Shown in pieces: positions 18,001 to 26,324 of a DNA stretch of 64,000 nucleotides (the first letter of the stretch is position 1; each line of letters opens with the position of its first letter). The position numbers and the translations under genes were made by a program. The stretch comes from Streptomyces sp. NBC_00483 (GTDB lineage: Bacteria; Actinomycetota; Actinomycetes; Streptomycetales; Streptomycetaceae). Below the pieces are notes generated by a model. The model saw only the letters and a program-made list of their open reading frames with translations, had not been told where the DNA came from and made no database searches. The stretch is from positions 3,410,001 through 3,474,000 of the forward strand of contig NZ_CP107880.1 in the NCBI RefSeq assembly GCF_036013745.1. The letters run 5' to 3'.

Positions 18001-18780
18001 ATGTCAGTCCGCTCGCCTCGCACCGTCCGCGTCCTGGCCGCCGCCGGAGCCGCGGTCGCCGTCGCGACGCTCGCGACCGCGTGCGGGGCCGACTCCTCCG
18101 ACGACGAGAAGCCCCAGCACCGCTCCTTCGCCCTGCACGGCAGGACGCTCACGGTCGACTCGGACGACTCGCGGCTCGACCTGGTCCCCGGCGACGGCGA
18201 CCAGGTGAAGGTCACCCGGTGGTTCCAGGGCTCCACCGTGATCGGCTCCTCGCCGAAGGCGACGTGGAAATGGCAGTCCGACGAGGACCGGCTCACCCTG
18301 CGCCTGCACTGCAACGGCCTCATCGCCGACTGCTCGGTCCGGCACCGCGTCGAGGTGCCGCGCGGCATCGCCGTGGCCGTCCGCAACGACGACGGCAGTG
18401 TCCACGCCCGCGACTTCAAGAACGGGCTCGACATCACGACGAGCGACGGCTCGGTCCGCGTCGAGAACGCCTCGGGCCCACTGCGCCTCACCGGCGAGGA
18501 CGGATCCCTGCACGCCTCCGGCATCGACGCCCGCCGGGTCACCGTCCACAGCGAGGACGGCAGCGCCCGGGTCGACCTGCGCACGGCCCCCGCCCGCGTC
18601 GAGGCGAGCACCCAGGACGGCGCCCTGACCCTCGGGCTGCCCGGCTCCGCCGCGTACGACGTCACCACCGACACGCAGGACGGCGCCGTCGATGTCTCCG
18701 TCCCGCGCGACACCCACAGTGACCACCGGGTATCCGCCCGCACCGAGGACGGGAAAGTCACGGTCCGAACCGCGAACTAA
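18001..18780 (+). CDS. Lipoprotein with DUF4097-type beta-helix repeats
   Basis: A 259-aa exported protein. The signal peptide ends in the lipobox LATAC (acylated Cys near 28). The mature part is a ladder of short strands with repeated DGSV/EDGS/DGA turns (RNDDGSVHARDF, TSDGSVRVEN, GEDGSLHASG, SEDGSARVDL, TQDGALTL), typical of DUF4097 adhesin-like beta-solenoids. It likely sits on the outer face of the membrane. ATG 18001 has GGGGAG seven bases upstream. Function unknown. Confidence 0.85.
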   Translation: MSVRSPRTVRVLAAAGAAVAVATLATACGADSSDDEKPQHRSFALHGRTLTVDSDDSRLDLVPGDGDQVKVTRWFQGSTVIGSSPKATWKWQSDEDRLTLRLHCNGLIADCSVRHRVEVPRGIAVAVRNDDGSVHARDFKNGLDITTSDGSVRVENASGPLRLTGEDGSLHASGIDARRVTVHSEDGSARVDLRTAPARVEASTQDGALTLGLPGSAAYDVTTDTQDGAVDVSVPRDTHSDHRVSARTEDGKVTVRTAN

Positions 18781-18795
18781 CCGGCCCGTGTATTC

Positions 18796-18833
18796 GTTCT
18801 TAACCGGTGGGAGAATGGACACCGGTTAAGAAC
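18796..18833. promoter_or_regulatory. 14-bp perfect inverted repeat with AgeI-like half sites
   Basis: GTTCTTAACCGGTG (18796-18809) and CACCGGTTAAGAAC (18820-18833) are exact inverted copies separated by 10 nt. They lie 16 bp after the lipoprotein stop and 25 bp before the next start. It could be a terminator or an operator; the A+T-rich ends and the lack of a GC-rich stem favour an operator. Confidence 0.55.
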
Positions 18834-18858
18834 CGTACGGGCAGCACAGGAGAGGTTT

Positions 18859-20265
18859 GTGACGGCGACGACGACATCCATGCGACAGCATCCGTCGTCC
18901 CCCGACCGTGATCCACGCCCTCGCGGGGACCGCCGCCGCTCAGGCCCGCTCCGGGACTTCGTCACCCTCACCCTCCTGCCCCTCCCGCTCCTCACGGCCG
19001 CGCTCACGGGCGCGTTCAACGCCGGGGGCACCCGGCGGTGGTTCGGGGGCCGCGCCGAGTCGCAGCGCGCGCAGGCGCAGACCGCCAAGGACGATGCGGC
19101 CGCCGCCTTCTACGAGCTGGACACCGCCCAGCGGGATCTGCGGATCTCGATAGAGACGATCACCGCGGTCGACGACTCGCCGGCGGCCCGCCGCGCCGTC
19201 GACGACTTCGCGGCGCTCGGCCGCCGTATCGACGAGGTCAGCGGGCAGTACATCACCGCGGTCGACGCGCACGACCTGGACAGGGACGACCTGGAGGCGT
19301 CCGCCGCCTCCCGCGCCCATGCCCAACTGACGCAGGCGAAGCAGCAGTTGACGCAGGTCAAGCAGGACCTGGACCGCTTCGCGCAGGGCATCGGACCGCT
19401 GCTCGGCAAGGCGGAGACACAGCTCGCGCGGCTCGCCCCGTCCGTGGAGCGCGCCCGGCAGTCCCTGCTTGCGGCGACGACCGCGCTCGACTCCGTACGG
19501 CAGGCGGGCCTGAAGGCCGACGACCTGGCGGCCCGGCTCGCCGCGCTCGGCCCCGAGCTGACCAGGCTGAACCAGGGGGCGGGGCAGCACGGCGTACCGG
19601 AGACGCTGGAGCGCGCGGAGCGGGTCGCGCGGGATGCCGAGAGGGTACGGGCGGAGGCCGAGCGGCTGCCCGAGCGGGCGTCCGAGATCGACCGCAGGCT
19701 CGTCTCGCTGCGGACCCGCGCGCAGGCGCTCCAGACGCGGGCGGGGCAGGTCGAGCCGGTGCTCAGCGAGCTGCGGCGCCGGTTCACCGTCGCGTGCTGG
19801 CAGGACCTCCAGTCCGTGCCGGACATGGCCGCGGAGAACGTGCGGCAGGCCGAGTCCAAGCTCGCCGAGGCGCGTTCGGCCCGCGAGAGCCAGGACTGGC
19901 CGAACGCGACGGCGCTGCTGTCCACGGTCCGTGCCCTGCTGAACGCGACGGACGAGTCGGTGTCGGCGGCCTCCGACCGCCTGCAGCGGCTGAACGCGGT
20001 GGCGAAGGATCCGCGGGCGGAGATCGACCGCACCCGGTTCGCGATCCGGGACGCGCAGCGCCTCGCGATGGCGGGCCGCTCCACGCCGGACCCGCGGCAC
20101 GCCCGCCCTCTCGACGATTCCGTGGCCCGCCTGGACCGCGCCGTCGCGGGCCTGGAGGGGCGCCACCCCGACTACTGGCACTTCCTGACCGAGACGGAGG
20201 GCGTGCGGCGGACGGTGGCCCGCGTGGTCACGCAGATCCGGGAGGACCGGGGCGGCGGCGTCTGA
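18859..20265 (+). CDS. Membrane-anchored coiled-coil protein
   Basis: A 468-aa protein of unrecognised family. An Arg-rich cytoplasmic N-terminus is followed by one TM helix (FVTLTLLPLPLLTAALTGAF, about 35-54). A long series of coiled-coil heptads (LTQAKQQLTQVKQDLDRF, ALERAERVARDAERVRAEAE and others) runs to the C-terminus. The architecture resembles the C-terminal parts of actinobacterial TPM-domain proteins, but no TPM domain is present. The GTG start is preceded by AGGAGAGG. It may work with the upstream lipoprotein, although a dyad separates them. Confidence 0.7.
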   Translation: MTATTTSMRQHPSSPDRDPRPRGDRRRSGPLRDFVTLTLLPLPLLTAALTGAFNAGGTRRWFGGRAESQRAQAQTAKDDAAAAFYELDTAQRDLRISIETITAVDDSPAARRAVDDFAALGRRIDEVSGQYITAVDAHDLDRDDLEASAASRAHAQLTQAKQQLTQVKQDLDRFAQGIGPLLGKAETQLARLAPSVERARQSLLAATTALDSVRQAGLKADDLAARLAALGPELTRLNQGAGQHGVPETLERAERVARDAERVRAEAERLPERASEIDRRLVSLRTRAQALQTRAGQVEPVLSELRRRFTVACWQDLQSVPDMAAENVRQAESKLAEARSARESQDWPNATALLSTVRALLNATDESVSAASDRLQRLNAVAKDPRAEIDRTRFAIRDAQRLAMAGRSTPDPRHARPLDDSVARLDRAVAGLEGRHPDYWHFLTETEGVRRTVARVVTQIREDRGGGV

Positions 20266-20301
20266 GGTTGGCGTTCGCCGGGTGACGGGCGGACCCTTGA
20301 G

Positions 20302-20322
20302 GTACGTAAGTCACTTACGTAC
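20302..20322. promoter_or_regulatory. Exact 21-bp palindromic operator candidate
   Basis: GTACGTAAGT and its exact inverse ACTTACGTAC flank a single C at 20312. It lies 41 bp upstream of the DUF4383 start. Size, symmetry and position fit a TetR-type operator. No TetR gene is adjacent; two are present elsewhere in the window. Confidence 0.65.
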
Positions 20323-20363
20323 GTCAGGTGCACACGTGCCGCGTGCGAGGAGGCGAGGCGATC

Positions 20364-20882
20364 ATGTCCACGCACGTACTCCACCCCGGTCCCCATCCCC
20401 GACGCCATGTCACGCTCGACGAGCATCTGCCCCTCGATCACCGGCTCAGCAAGGTGTACCGCACCGGCGCGGGCCTGATGGGGCTCGTCCTGCTGGCGTT
20501 CGGGATCCTCGGGCTCATCGACAAGATCGGCTTCTTCGACACCCGCGGGGACACCGTCGCGGGCCTCAGTACGAACGGCGCGCTGAGCGTCCTGTCCATC
20601 TGCGTCGGCCTGCTGCTCTTCGTCGGCATGGTGATCGGCGGCAACTTCGCGTCGACGCTCAACATGACGCTGGGCATCCTGTTCATCCTCAGCGGCTTCG
20701 TGAACCTGGCCCTGCTGGACACCGGCTTCAACTTCCTGGCGTTCCGCATCCAGAACGTGCTGTTCAGCTTTGTCGTCGGCGTGCTGCTGATGTGCTTCGG
20801 CATGTACGGACGGGTGAGCGGATCCCTCCCGCACAACAACCCGTACTGGCAGGCCAGGCATAGCCAGGCACACACCAACTGA
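20364..20882 (+). CDS. DUF4383 membrane protein
   Basis: A 172-aa protein with four TM helices (GLMGLVLLAFGILGLI, GALSVLSICVGLLLFVGMVIGG, NMTLGILFILSGFVNLALL, VLFSFVVGVLLMCFGMYG). The order and the GFNFLAF loop fit DUF4383. Function unknown. I chose ATG 20364 because GAGGAGGCGAGG precedes it; the ATG/GTG sites further upstream lie in the promoter region. The upstream palindrome suggests single-gene control. Confidence 0.85.
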   Translation: MSTHVLHPGPHPRRHVTLDEHLPLDHRLSKVYRTGAGLMGLVLLAFGILGLIDKIGFFDTRGDTVAGLSTNGALSVLSICVGLLLFVGMVIGGNFASTLNMTLGILFILSGFVNLALLDTGFNFLAFRIQNVLFSFVVGVLLMCFGMYGRVSGSLPHNNPYWQARHSQAHTN

Positions 20883-20907
20883 CCAGGTCTGACCGTACTC
20901 TTGGCGC

Positions 20908-21120
20908 ATGCCACGCTACGAGTACCGCTGCCGCAGCTGCACCACCACGTTCGAACTGTCCCGCCCCATGTCCGCCTCCGCCGCCCCGGCCACCTGCCCC
21001 GAGGGCCACGAGGACACGATCAAGCTCCTCTCAACGGTCTCAGTAGCCGGCACAACCTCCACCCCACCCGCCGGGGCCGGCGGAGGCGGCGGCTGCTGCG
21101 GAGGCGGCTGCTGCGGCTGA
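20908..21120 (+). CDS. FmdB-type zinc-ribbon protein
   Basis: A 70-aa protein with the FmdB signature MPRYEYRCRSCTTTFEL (CxxC) and a degenerate second Zn site (TCPEGHEDT). The tail is Gly/Cys-rich (GGGGGCCGGGCCG). FmdB proteins are putative regulators; the Gly-Cys tail is common in actinobacteria. The start is 25 bp after the DUF4383 stop. The tail's codons merge into a CTGCGG hexamer repeat downstream. Confidence 0.88.
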   Translation: MPRYEYRCRSCTTTFELSRPMSASAAPATCPEGHEDTIKLLSTVSVAGTTSTPPAGAGGGGGCCGGGCCG

Positions 21121-21130
21121 CCCCTCACGA

Positions 21131-21172
21131 CTGCGGCTGCGGCTGCGGCTGCGGCTGCGGCTGCGGCTGCGG
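21131..21172 (+). repeat. CTGCGG hexamer x7
   Basis: Seven exact copies of CTGCGG begin 10 bp after the FmdB stop and continue the GGCTGC rhythm of the gene's own 3' end. Confidence 0.97.
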
Positions 21173-21196
21173 CTACTCACGGTCGGCTCCGCCCCC

Positions 21197-21500
21197 GCCT
21201 TGGGCAATCCGCCGCCAACCCGGCTCCCCACCCCTGGCGGTCGACCGCCACCGCCTTGGGCAATCCGCGCCACCCCCGGCTCCCCACCCCTGGCGGCCGA
21301 CGCCGCCCCGCCTTGGGCAATCCGCGCCACCCCCGGCTCCCCACCCGTGGCGGTCGACCGCACGCGCCTTGGGCAATCTGCCACCAGCCCCGGCTCCCCA
21401 CCCCTGGCGGCCGACGCCGCCACCGCCTTGGGCAATCCGCGCCACCCCCGGCTCCCCACCCGTTGCGGTCGACCGCACGCGCCTTGGGCAATCTGCCGCC
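21197..21500. repeat. ~57-bp tandem repeat (VNTR), five units
   Basis: Units starting with GCCTTGGGCAAT occur at 21197, 21253, 21310, 21366, 21425 and 21481 (partial). Each continues with CCCCGGCTCCCCACCC and a GACCG/GACGCC tail. Open frames across it are artefacts. The rest of the 540-bp gap (21500-21662) shows no gene. Confidence 0.92.
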
Positions 21501-21662
21501 TTGGGCGGCAGGGTGGGCAAGGCGGCACCCCGGTGCAGCGCGCCCATCACCTCAGGCGCCGACCCCGTCGCAGCCCAAAAGACCCCGGTGCCGCGCACCC
21601 CTCACGACGGGCGCCAACCCCGGCACGGCACAGCTAAGGCGCGCCCCCGCCTCCGGCCACCC

Positions 21663-22469
21663 TCACAGCGCCCCGAGAAACCCCCGCAACACCGCCTCCC
21701 CCGCAGCAACCCCCCGCTCCCCCAACACCGTCACCCCGGGCGACACCCACCCCACATCCGCCAGTTCACCGTGCCCCGGCCGCCACCCCCGATCCACCAC
21801 GCGGAGCAAATCCGCATCCAGCAACGAATCCCCCGCCCCCAACGTCAACCCCGCCCCAACCCTCCGCGCAACCTCCGAAACCGCCGCCCCCTTGGTCAAC
21901 GGCTTCGGCACGGCATACACCTTCCGCCCCTGAAGCGACACACCCCACCCGACCCCGTCGGCCCACTCCCCGAGCTCCTTTACCCACCCCTCCGGCAGCG
22001 CCGCCCGGTCGACGACCAGGTACGCGAACAGATCCTCCGCGACCCGCTCCTTCAGCAGCCACGCCGGATCCGCCGCGGCAACCATCCGCTCCCGCACCTC
22101 CCCGAGCGGCGCACACTCCGAGTCGAGCCGCTCCCCGACCGCACGCCGCCACTCCGGGTCCGACACCCCGTCGACCAGCAGGTGCCCACCGTTCGCACAG
22201 ATCGCATACGTCGGCGCCGCCCCCGGCAACCGCACCCGCGCATACTGCTCCCGCGTCCGCGTGGTCGTGGGCACGAACACCGCGCGCCGCCCCAGCTCGA
22301 CCAGCAACTCGGCGGCGTCCTCGGTGACGTACGACAGGGGTCTGCCCTCGTACACCTCGACGCAGAGCAACCGCGGCGCCTCGGCATCGGGCATCGTCAG
22401 GCCGAGCGCGCCGGCGGAGTAGATGAGCGTACGGTCGAGGTCACTCGCGACGACAACGGGCGTGGTCAC
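21663..22469 (-). CDS. HAD hydrolase of the Ter-associated biosynthetic operon
   Basis: A 268-aa Cof-like HAD phosphatase. Motif I is VVVASDLDRTLIYS (D10, D12), motif II PTTTRTREQY, and the C-terminal motif GAGDSLLDADLL. The GTG start overlaps the TGA of the upstream PRTase-StiP gene (GTGA), so the two are translationally coupled. In Ter systems such HADs are proposed to dephosphorylate the product of the operon's PRTase/aldolase enzymes. The gene's 3' end faces the VNTR. Confidence 0.85.
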   Translation of the reverse strand: MTTPVVVASDLDRTLIYSAGALGLTMPDAEAPRLLCVEVYEGRPLSYVTEDAAELLVELGRRAVFVPTTTRTREQYARVRLPGAAPTYAICANGGHLLVDGVSDPEWRRAVGERLDSECAPLGEVRERMVAAADPAWLLKERVAEDLFAYLVVDRAALPEGWVKELGEWADGVGWGVSLQGRKVYAVPKPLTKGAAVSEVARRVGAGLTLGAGDSLLDADLLRVVDRGWRPGHGELADVGWVSPGVTVLGERGVAAGEAVLRGFLGAL

Positions 22470-24934
22470 TTGGCCGCCACCGCCTTGCCGTCCGTCCCCG
22501 TCGCCCCACGCGTGAACTTCGGATGTATCAACCCGACGCAGGTGTACGGCAGTTGGTCCACCAACTCCACCGGAACCCCCCGCTGCTCCGCCAGCAACCG
22601 CACATGGTCGAGGTCCGCCCCCGCGTCCGCCCGCGCCAGGATCTTCCACGGCACCCGCCGCAGCAGCACCCGCGTCGTCTCGCCGACCCCGGGCTTCACC
22701 AGGTTCACGTCGTGGATCCCGTACTCCTCGCTGATCCGCTCCACGGCCGCCCACCCTTCCCACGTGGGCGCCCGATCGACCCCCTGCAACTCCTTGGCCT
22801 CGGCGTCGACCGCGTCGGCGACCTCCGCGAACCGCTCCTCCACCGCATCGAGGAACCGCCCGGAGACGTCCGAACCGGCCAGCTCGGAGTAGAACTTCGC
22901 CCCGTGGAAGTCATCGGGCCCGACCAGGTCGGACCGCAGCACCGTCCGCGAAATCAGCCCGGACACCGTGGAGTTGAGACACGCCGAGGGGATGAGGAAG
23001 TCCTCCCGCGTCCCGTACGTCCGCACGCACGACCCCGGGTCGGCGAGCACGGCGATCTCCGGGTCGAACCCTTCGAACTCGGCGACCGCGGCCGCGAGTT
23101 CCCGCGTGATGGCGCCCTTGCCGGTCCACCCGTCCACGAACACCACATCCGCCGGATCGTGGTGCGCGGCCAGCCAGCGCAGCGCGTTCGCGTCGATCCC
23201 CCGTCCGCGCACGATCGACACCGCGTAGTGCGGCAGCTCGAGCCCGTGCCGTCGCAGCGCCCAGCGACGCATCAGCACTCCCACCGGCGTCCCCGCGCGC
23301 GCGAGCGACACAAGGACCGGTCGCGGCGAGCGCTCGGCGAGCACCGTCTCGGTGACCACGCCCACCGCGTGGGCTATTCGCCCCGCCGACGCCTCAAGAG
23401 CCGCGTGGAACAACTCCTGGTACTGCGCGCTGGGTTGGTACTCGACGGGCAGCGACTCCGCGTAGTGCGCGCCCCCGCCCTGAATGGCCTCCTCGCGCTC
23501 CTCGGTCGGCGCCTCCAGCTGGACGTCCGACAGGTCCTGGAGCAGCCACCCCACCTCGTCCGGCGCGTACGAGGAGAACGCGGGACCGCGCAGCGGCTCG
23601 GGCAACGGCATGGAGGACCTTTCCTGAGGAACGTACGACGGCACCACGGCCACGACCACCCGCGACGCGTGCGCGGCCACCTGCTCCAACAGCCCGCCCG
23701 GGCCGTCGAGTTCAGCGGTGTCGCCCACCGAGTCGAGCACGACGACGACCGTGTCGAAGCCGCCCCCCGCGACGTTGTACGCGAACCGGTCTCCCGGCCC
23801 GTCCGCCGGCGCGTCGTGCGCCGGGAAGACGAGGCGGCTGCGGATCGCGTAGCCGGGGTCGTCGACGGCGAGGACGGGCGAGCGGGTCGTGGTGGAGTAC
23901 GCGACGTCGGCGCCCGCCGCCTCCAACTCGGTGGCGAGGCGCAGCGGCGCGTACATCAACTCCTCGTTGCCGAGGACGAGCACGCGCCCCTCGCCGAGGT
24001 GCGGCGCGAGGCGCGCGGCCATGTCGGGCAGCGCCGCTTCGAGGCGCTCCCGGTGCTCCGGTGTGAACCCGTGCCGTCCGCCGTCCGGCAGGCCCCGCGG
24101 CCAGCCGAGGTCGTCGAGGCGCACCAGCTCGGCGCGCTCCCGGCGGGGTGCGGGCAGCTGCCCGCCCTCGTGCGCGGCGACGAGAGCCTGCCCCTTCTCG
24201 AGCACCCCGTCCGGCAGCTCCACCGTGCCGCGCGCCGCGACCACCAGGTCGACCCGCGCCCCTATGTCGCGCGCGAACTCCTCGAGCCGCCCCTGGTCGC
24301 CCGGCGAGCGCATGTCGACGAGCGCGACGATGACGTAGTGCTCGCGCGCGTGCAGTTCGTGCAGCGCCCTGATGGTGTTCAGGACCGTGTTCCCCGTGGA
24401 GAACTCGTCGTCGACGAGGACCAGCGGGCCGTCCCCCGCGAGCAGGTGCGGGTCCTCGGGCAGCAGCAGGTGCGAGGTGGCGTGCGAGTGGGACTCCTCG
24501 AAGCCGCCCGCGCGGGCCACGCCCTCGACCGGCCTGCGCGTGGAGTGCAGATAGGTCGCGAGGGCCAGACCGTCGGCGACCGAGTGCCCGAGTCCCGTCG
24601 CCGTCTCGGCGTAGCCGAGGACGACCGCGCGGCGCGCCGCCTCGTCGCCCAGCAGTTCCCTTACGCGGACGCCGAGTTCACGCCCCGCGCCCCACACCAC
24701 GGATGGGCGCTGCGGAACGTGCTTGCCCAGCACGTTCGACACCAGGAGGTGGGCGCGCTTGGGGTTGCGCCGCAGCGCGAGCCCAAGCAGTCCGGACAGC
24801 TCCCGGTCACCCGTCAGCCCGACCCCGAGCCGCTCGGCGACCCACTCCCCCGACCACACCACGTTCCCGCTGCCTCTCGCCTCACGCACCCCGAATTCAC
24901 GCACCCCGAAAGCCCGACTCTCCTCGTCCCTCAT
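22466..24934 (-). CDS. Phosphoribosyltransferase-TRSP-StiP cysteine protease fusion
   Basis: An 822-aa three-part protein. About 50-270 is a PRTase with the PRPP loop LVLVDDEFSTGNT (171-183). About 300-460 is a TRSP-type domain that normally follows such PRTases (RVLVLGNEELMYAPLRLA, then VVVVLDSVGDT). About 475-820 is StiP-like, with a conserved Cys in IPSACLNSTVSGLISRT and VVFVDGWTGKGAI. These families define the biosynthetic part of Ter stress systems (Anantharaman and colleagues, 2012), proposed to make a nucleoside-like metabolite. ATG 24934 overlaps the aldolase stop (ATGA) and replaces a longer open frame. The domains are often separate genes in other bacteria. Confidence 0.82.
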   Translation of the reverse strand: MRDEESRAFGVREFGVREARGSGNVVWSGEWVAERLGVGLTGDRELSGLLGLALRRNPKRAHLLVSNVLGKHVPQRPSVVWGAGRELGVRVRELLGDEAARRAVVLGYAETATGLGHSVADGLALATYLHSTRRPVEGVARAGGFEESHSHATSHLLLPEDPHLLAGDGPLVLVDDEFSTGNTVLNTIRALHELHAREHYVIVALVDMRSPGDQGRLEEFARDIGARVDLVVAARGTVELPDGVLEKGQALVAAHEGGQLPAPRRERAELVRLDDLGWPRGLPDGGRHGFTPEHRERLEAALPDMAARLAPHLGEGRVLVLGNEELMYAPLRLATELEAAGADVAYSTTTRSPVLAVDDPGYAIRSRLVFPAHDAPADGPGDRFAYNVAGGGFDTVVVVLDSVGDTAELDGPGGLLEQVAAHASRVVVAVVPSYVPQERSSMPLPEPLRGPAFSSYAPDEVGWLLQDLSDVQLEAPTEEREEAIQGGGAHYAESLPVEYQPSAQYQELFHAALEASAGRIAHAVGVVTETVLAERSPRPVLVSLARAGTPVGVLMRRWALRRHGLELPHYAVSIVRGRGIDANALRWLAAHHDPADVVFVDGWTGKGAITRELAAAVAEFEGFDPEIAVLADPGSCVRTYGTREDFLIPSACLNSTVSGLISRTVLRSDLVGPDDFHGAKFYSELAGSDVSGRFLDAVEERFAEVADAVDAEAKELQGVDRAPTWEGWAAVERISEEYGIHDVNLVKPGVGETTRVLLRRVPWKILARADAGADLDHVRLLAEQRGVPVELVDQLPYTCVGLIHPKFTRGATGTDGKAVAAK

Positions 24935-26103
24935 CCCGGCAACCCGGCCGTCAGCAGCTCCACGAACCCCACGTCCTCCCGCGCCACCCCGAACGCCTCC
25001 GCGCGCCGCAGCGTCCGCTCCGCCCATGCGCGGTGCGGCTTCACCTCGTTCATCTTGTTCGTGTACGCCGACCGGAGCACACCGCCACCGTCCCGCTCGG
25101 GCCGCAATATGTCGCGGGCGTCGCTGTACTCCTCGTGGCTGACGACGGAGAGCGCGTGCACGGGCAGCACGTGCGTGGGGTGGATGCAGGTCTTGCCGAG
25201 CAGTCCGTTGGCCCGGTCCAGTTCGATCTCGCGCAGCAGCCCGTCCATGTCGTGCTGGATGAGCGCCTGCCGCAGGTCGTCGGCCCGCCCCTCCAGGAAG
25301 GGGCTGCGGCGCAGCTGCGGCTTGAACATCCGCTCCTGGTGGCGGAAGTACTCCCAGACGGGCCCGGTCACCGTGAACCCGGTGCCGTCCGCCCGGCCCA
25401 GCAGATTGACCACGTCACCGATGACGGAGGCCACGATCTGGACGTCGTACGCCGTCATGTCCGCGGGCCTGCGCAGCCCGTACGCCGAGCAGAAGTCGGT
25501 GACGCCGAGGCGCAGCGCGAGGACGCGGTCGCGGTACTTGTCGACGGCGCGGGCGATGCCGGCCAACGTCTCGCCGCGGGTCTCCAGGTGCAGCAGATCG
25601 GGCGACTCCAGGACCGGCATGGCGAAAAGCCGACGTCCGGTGGCCGCCTCGGCGGCGGTGAGGGCCTCCAGGAAGGGGACGCCCCGCTCCTCGGTGAACT
25701 TGGGCAGCACGAATCCGGACAGCAGGTCCACGGAGCTGCCGAGCCGTGCCACGAGATCGGTGATCTGCTCCGGGGCCCGTACCCGGATGAAGAGCAGGGG
25801 CGGCTCGGCCCCCTCGGCGACCCGGCCCGCGAGCTCGGCGAACTGCCGCATCAGGTTCTCCTCGGCGCCCGGCACCTCGCCGTCGTGTATCGAGTCCTCC
25901 AGGCACAGCACCATGGAGACGACGCCGCGTCCGGCCTGCTTGAGCACGTCGTCCGCGAGCTGGGGGCGGGTCGCCGGACTGTAGAGCGTCGCCCCGAGTG
26001 CCGCCGCGAGCATGCGGGGCGGGGAGCCCGCGGTGAAGTCCCGCGGCTCCTCGTGGAACAGACGCTCCCGCACCTCAGGGGCGATGTGCCCGAAATGACG
26101 CAT
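24931..26103 (-). CDS. HpcH/HpaI (CitE-like) aldolase of the Ter operon
   Basis: A 390-aa TIM-barrel lyase. Visible features are LYSPATRPQLADDV, the acidic metal site VLCLEDSIHDGE, IRVRAPEQI and KTCIHPTHVLPVHAL (citrate-lyase beta-subunit-like KxxIHPxQ). Family members cleave or form C-C bonds of CoA thioesters or keto acids. It is first in the operon aldolase > PRTase-StiP > HAD, coupled by ATGA and GTGA overlaps. ATG 26103 has GGGGGAG upstream. Confidence 0.85.
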   Translation of the reverse strand: MRHFGHIAPEVRERLFHEEPRDFTAGSPPRMLAAALGATLYSPATRPQLADDVLKQAGRGVVSMVLCLEDSIHDGEVPGAEENLMRQFAELAGRVAEGAEPPLLFIRVRAPEQITDLVARLGSSVDLLSGFVLPKFTEERGVPFLEALTAAEAATGRRLFAMPVLESPDLLHLETRGETLAGIARAVDKYRDRVLALRLGVTDFCSAYGLRRPADMTAYDVQIVASVIGDVVNLLGRADGTGFTVTGPVWEYFRHQERMFKPQLRRSPFLEGRADDLRQALIQHDMDGLLREIELDRANGLLGKTCIHPTHVLPVHALSVVSHEEYSDARDILRPERDGGGVLRSAYTNKMNEVKPHRAWAERTLRRAEAFGVAREDVGFVELLTAGLPG

Positions 26104-26146
26104 AAGACTCCCCCGTACTGCCGGTCCACCCGAAATGATGTGGCCG

Positions 26147-26173
26147 GTAATAGTACGTACAAGGGTGTGTCAA
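26147..26173 (-). promoter_or_regulatory. Possible promoter of the aldolase operon
   Basis: Minus-strand TTGACA (26173-26168) and TATTAC (26152-26147) are separated by 15 bp, shorter than ideal. This is the most A+T-rich part of the 220-bp divergent gap between the aldolase operon and the terD-like gene. Confidence 0.3.
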
Positions 26174-26324
26174 AGGTTCCCGTCCGTAATGAAGTTCTGG
26201 TAACTGGCGCATGTCGTGTGCTGTTTTCCGGGCCTCGCGCGCGGCGGGCGAGGCCTGCGCACAGAGATGTCGATCTTTGCACCCCGCGTTGTCCCGACCA
26301 GGAGCGGGGAGGCAGGATGACCGC

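Noticed and set aside
21197..21500. CRISPR array or phage repeats
   Set aside because: The ~57-bp units are nearly identical through their whole length, so there are no unique spacers; no cas or phage genes are present.
20901..22892. A 663-codon open frame across the VNTR
   Set aside because: It is built from repeat translation (Pro/Arg-rich) and shadows of FmdB and the HAD gene; no signal for translation.
22523..25984. A 1153-codon open frame on the plus strand
   Set aside because: It is an antisense shadow of the PRTase-StiP and aldolase genes; composition is Arg/His/Pro-rich with no domain, while the minus-strand frames carry clear motifs.
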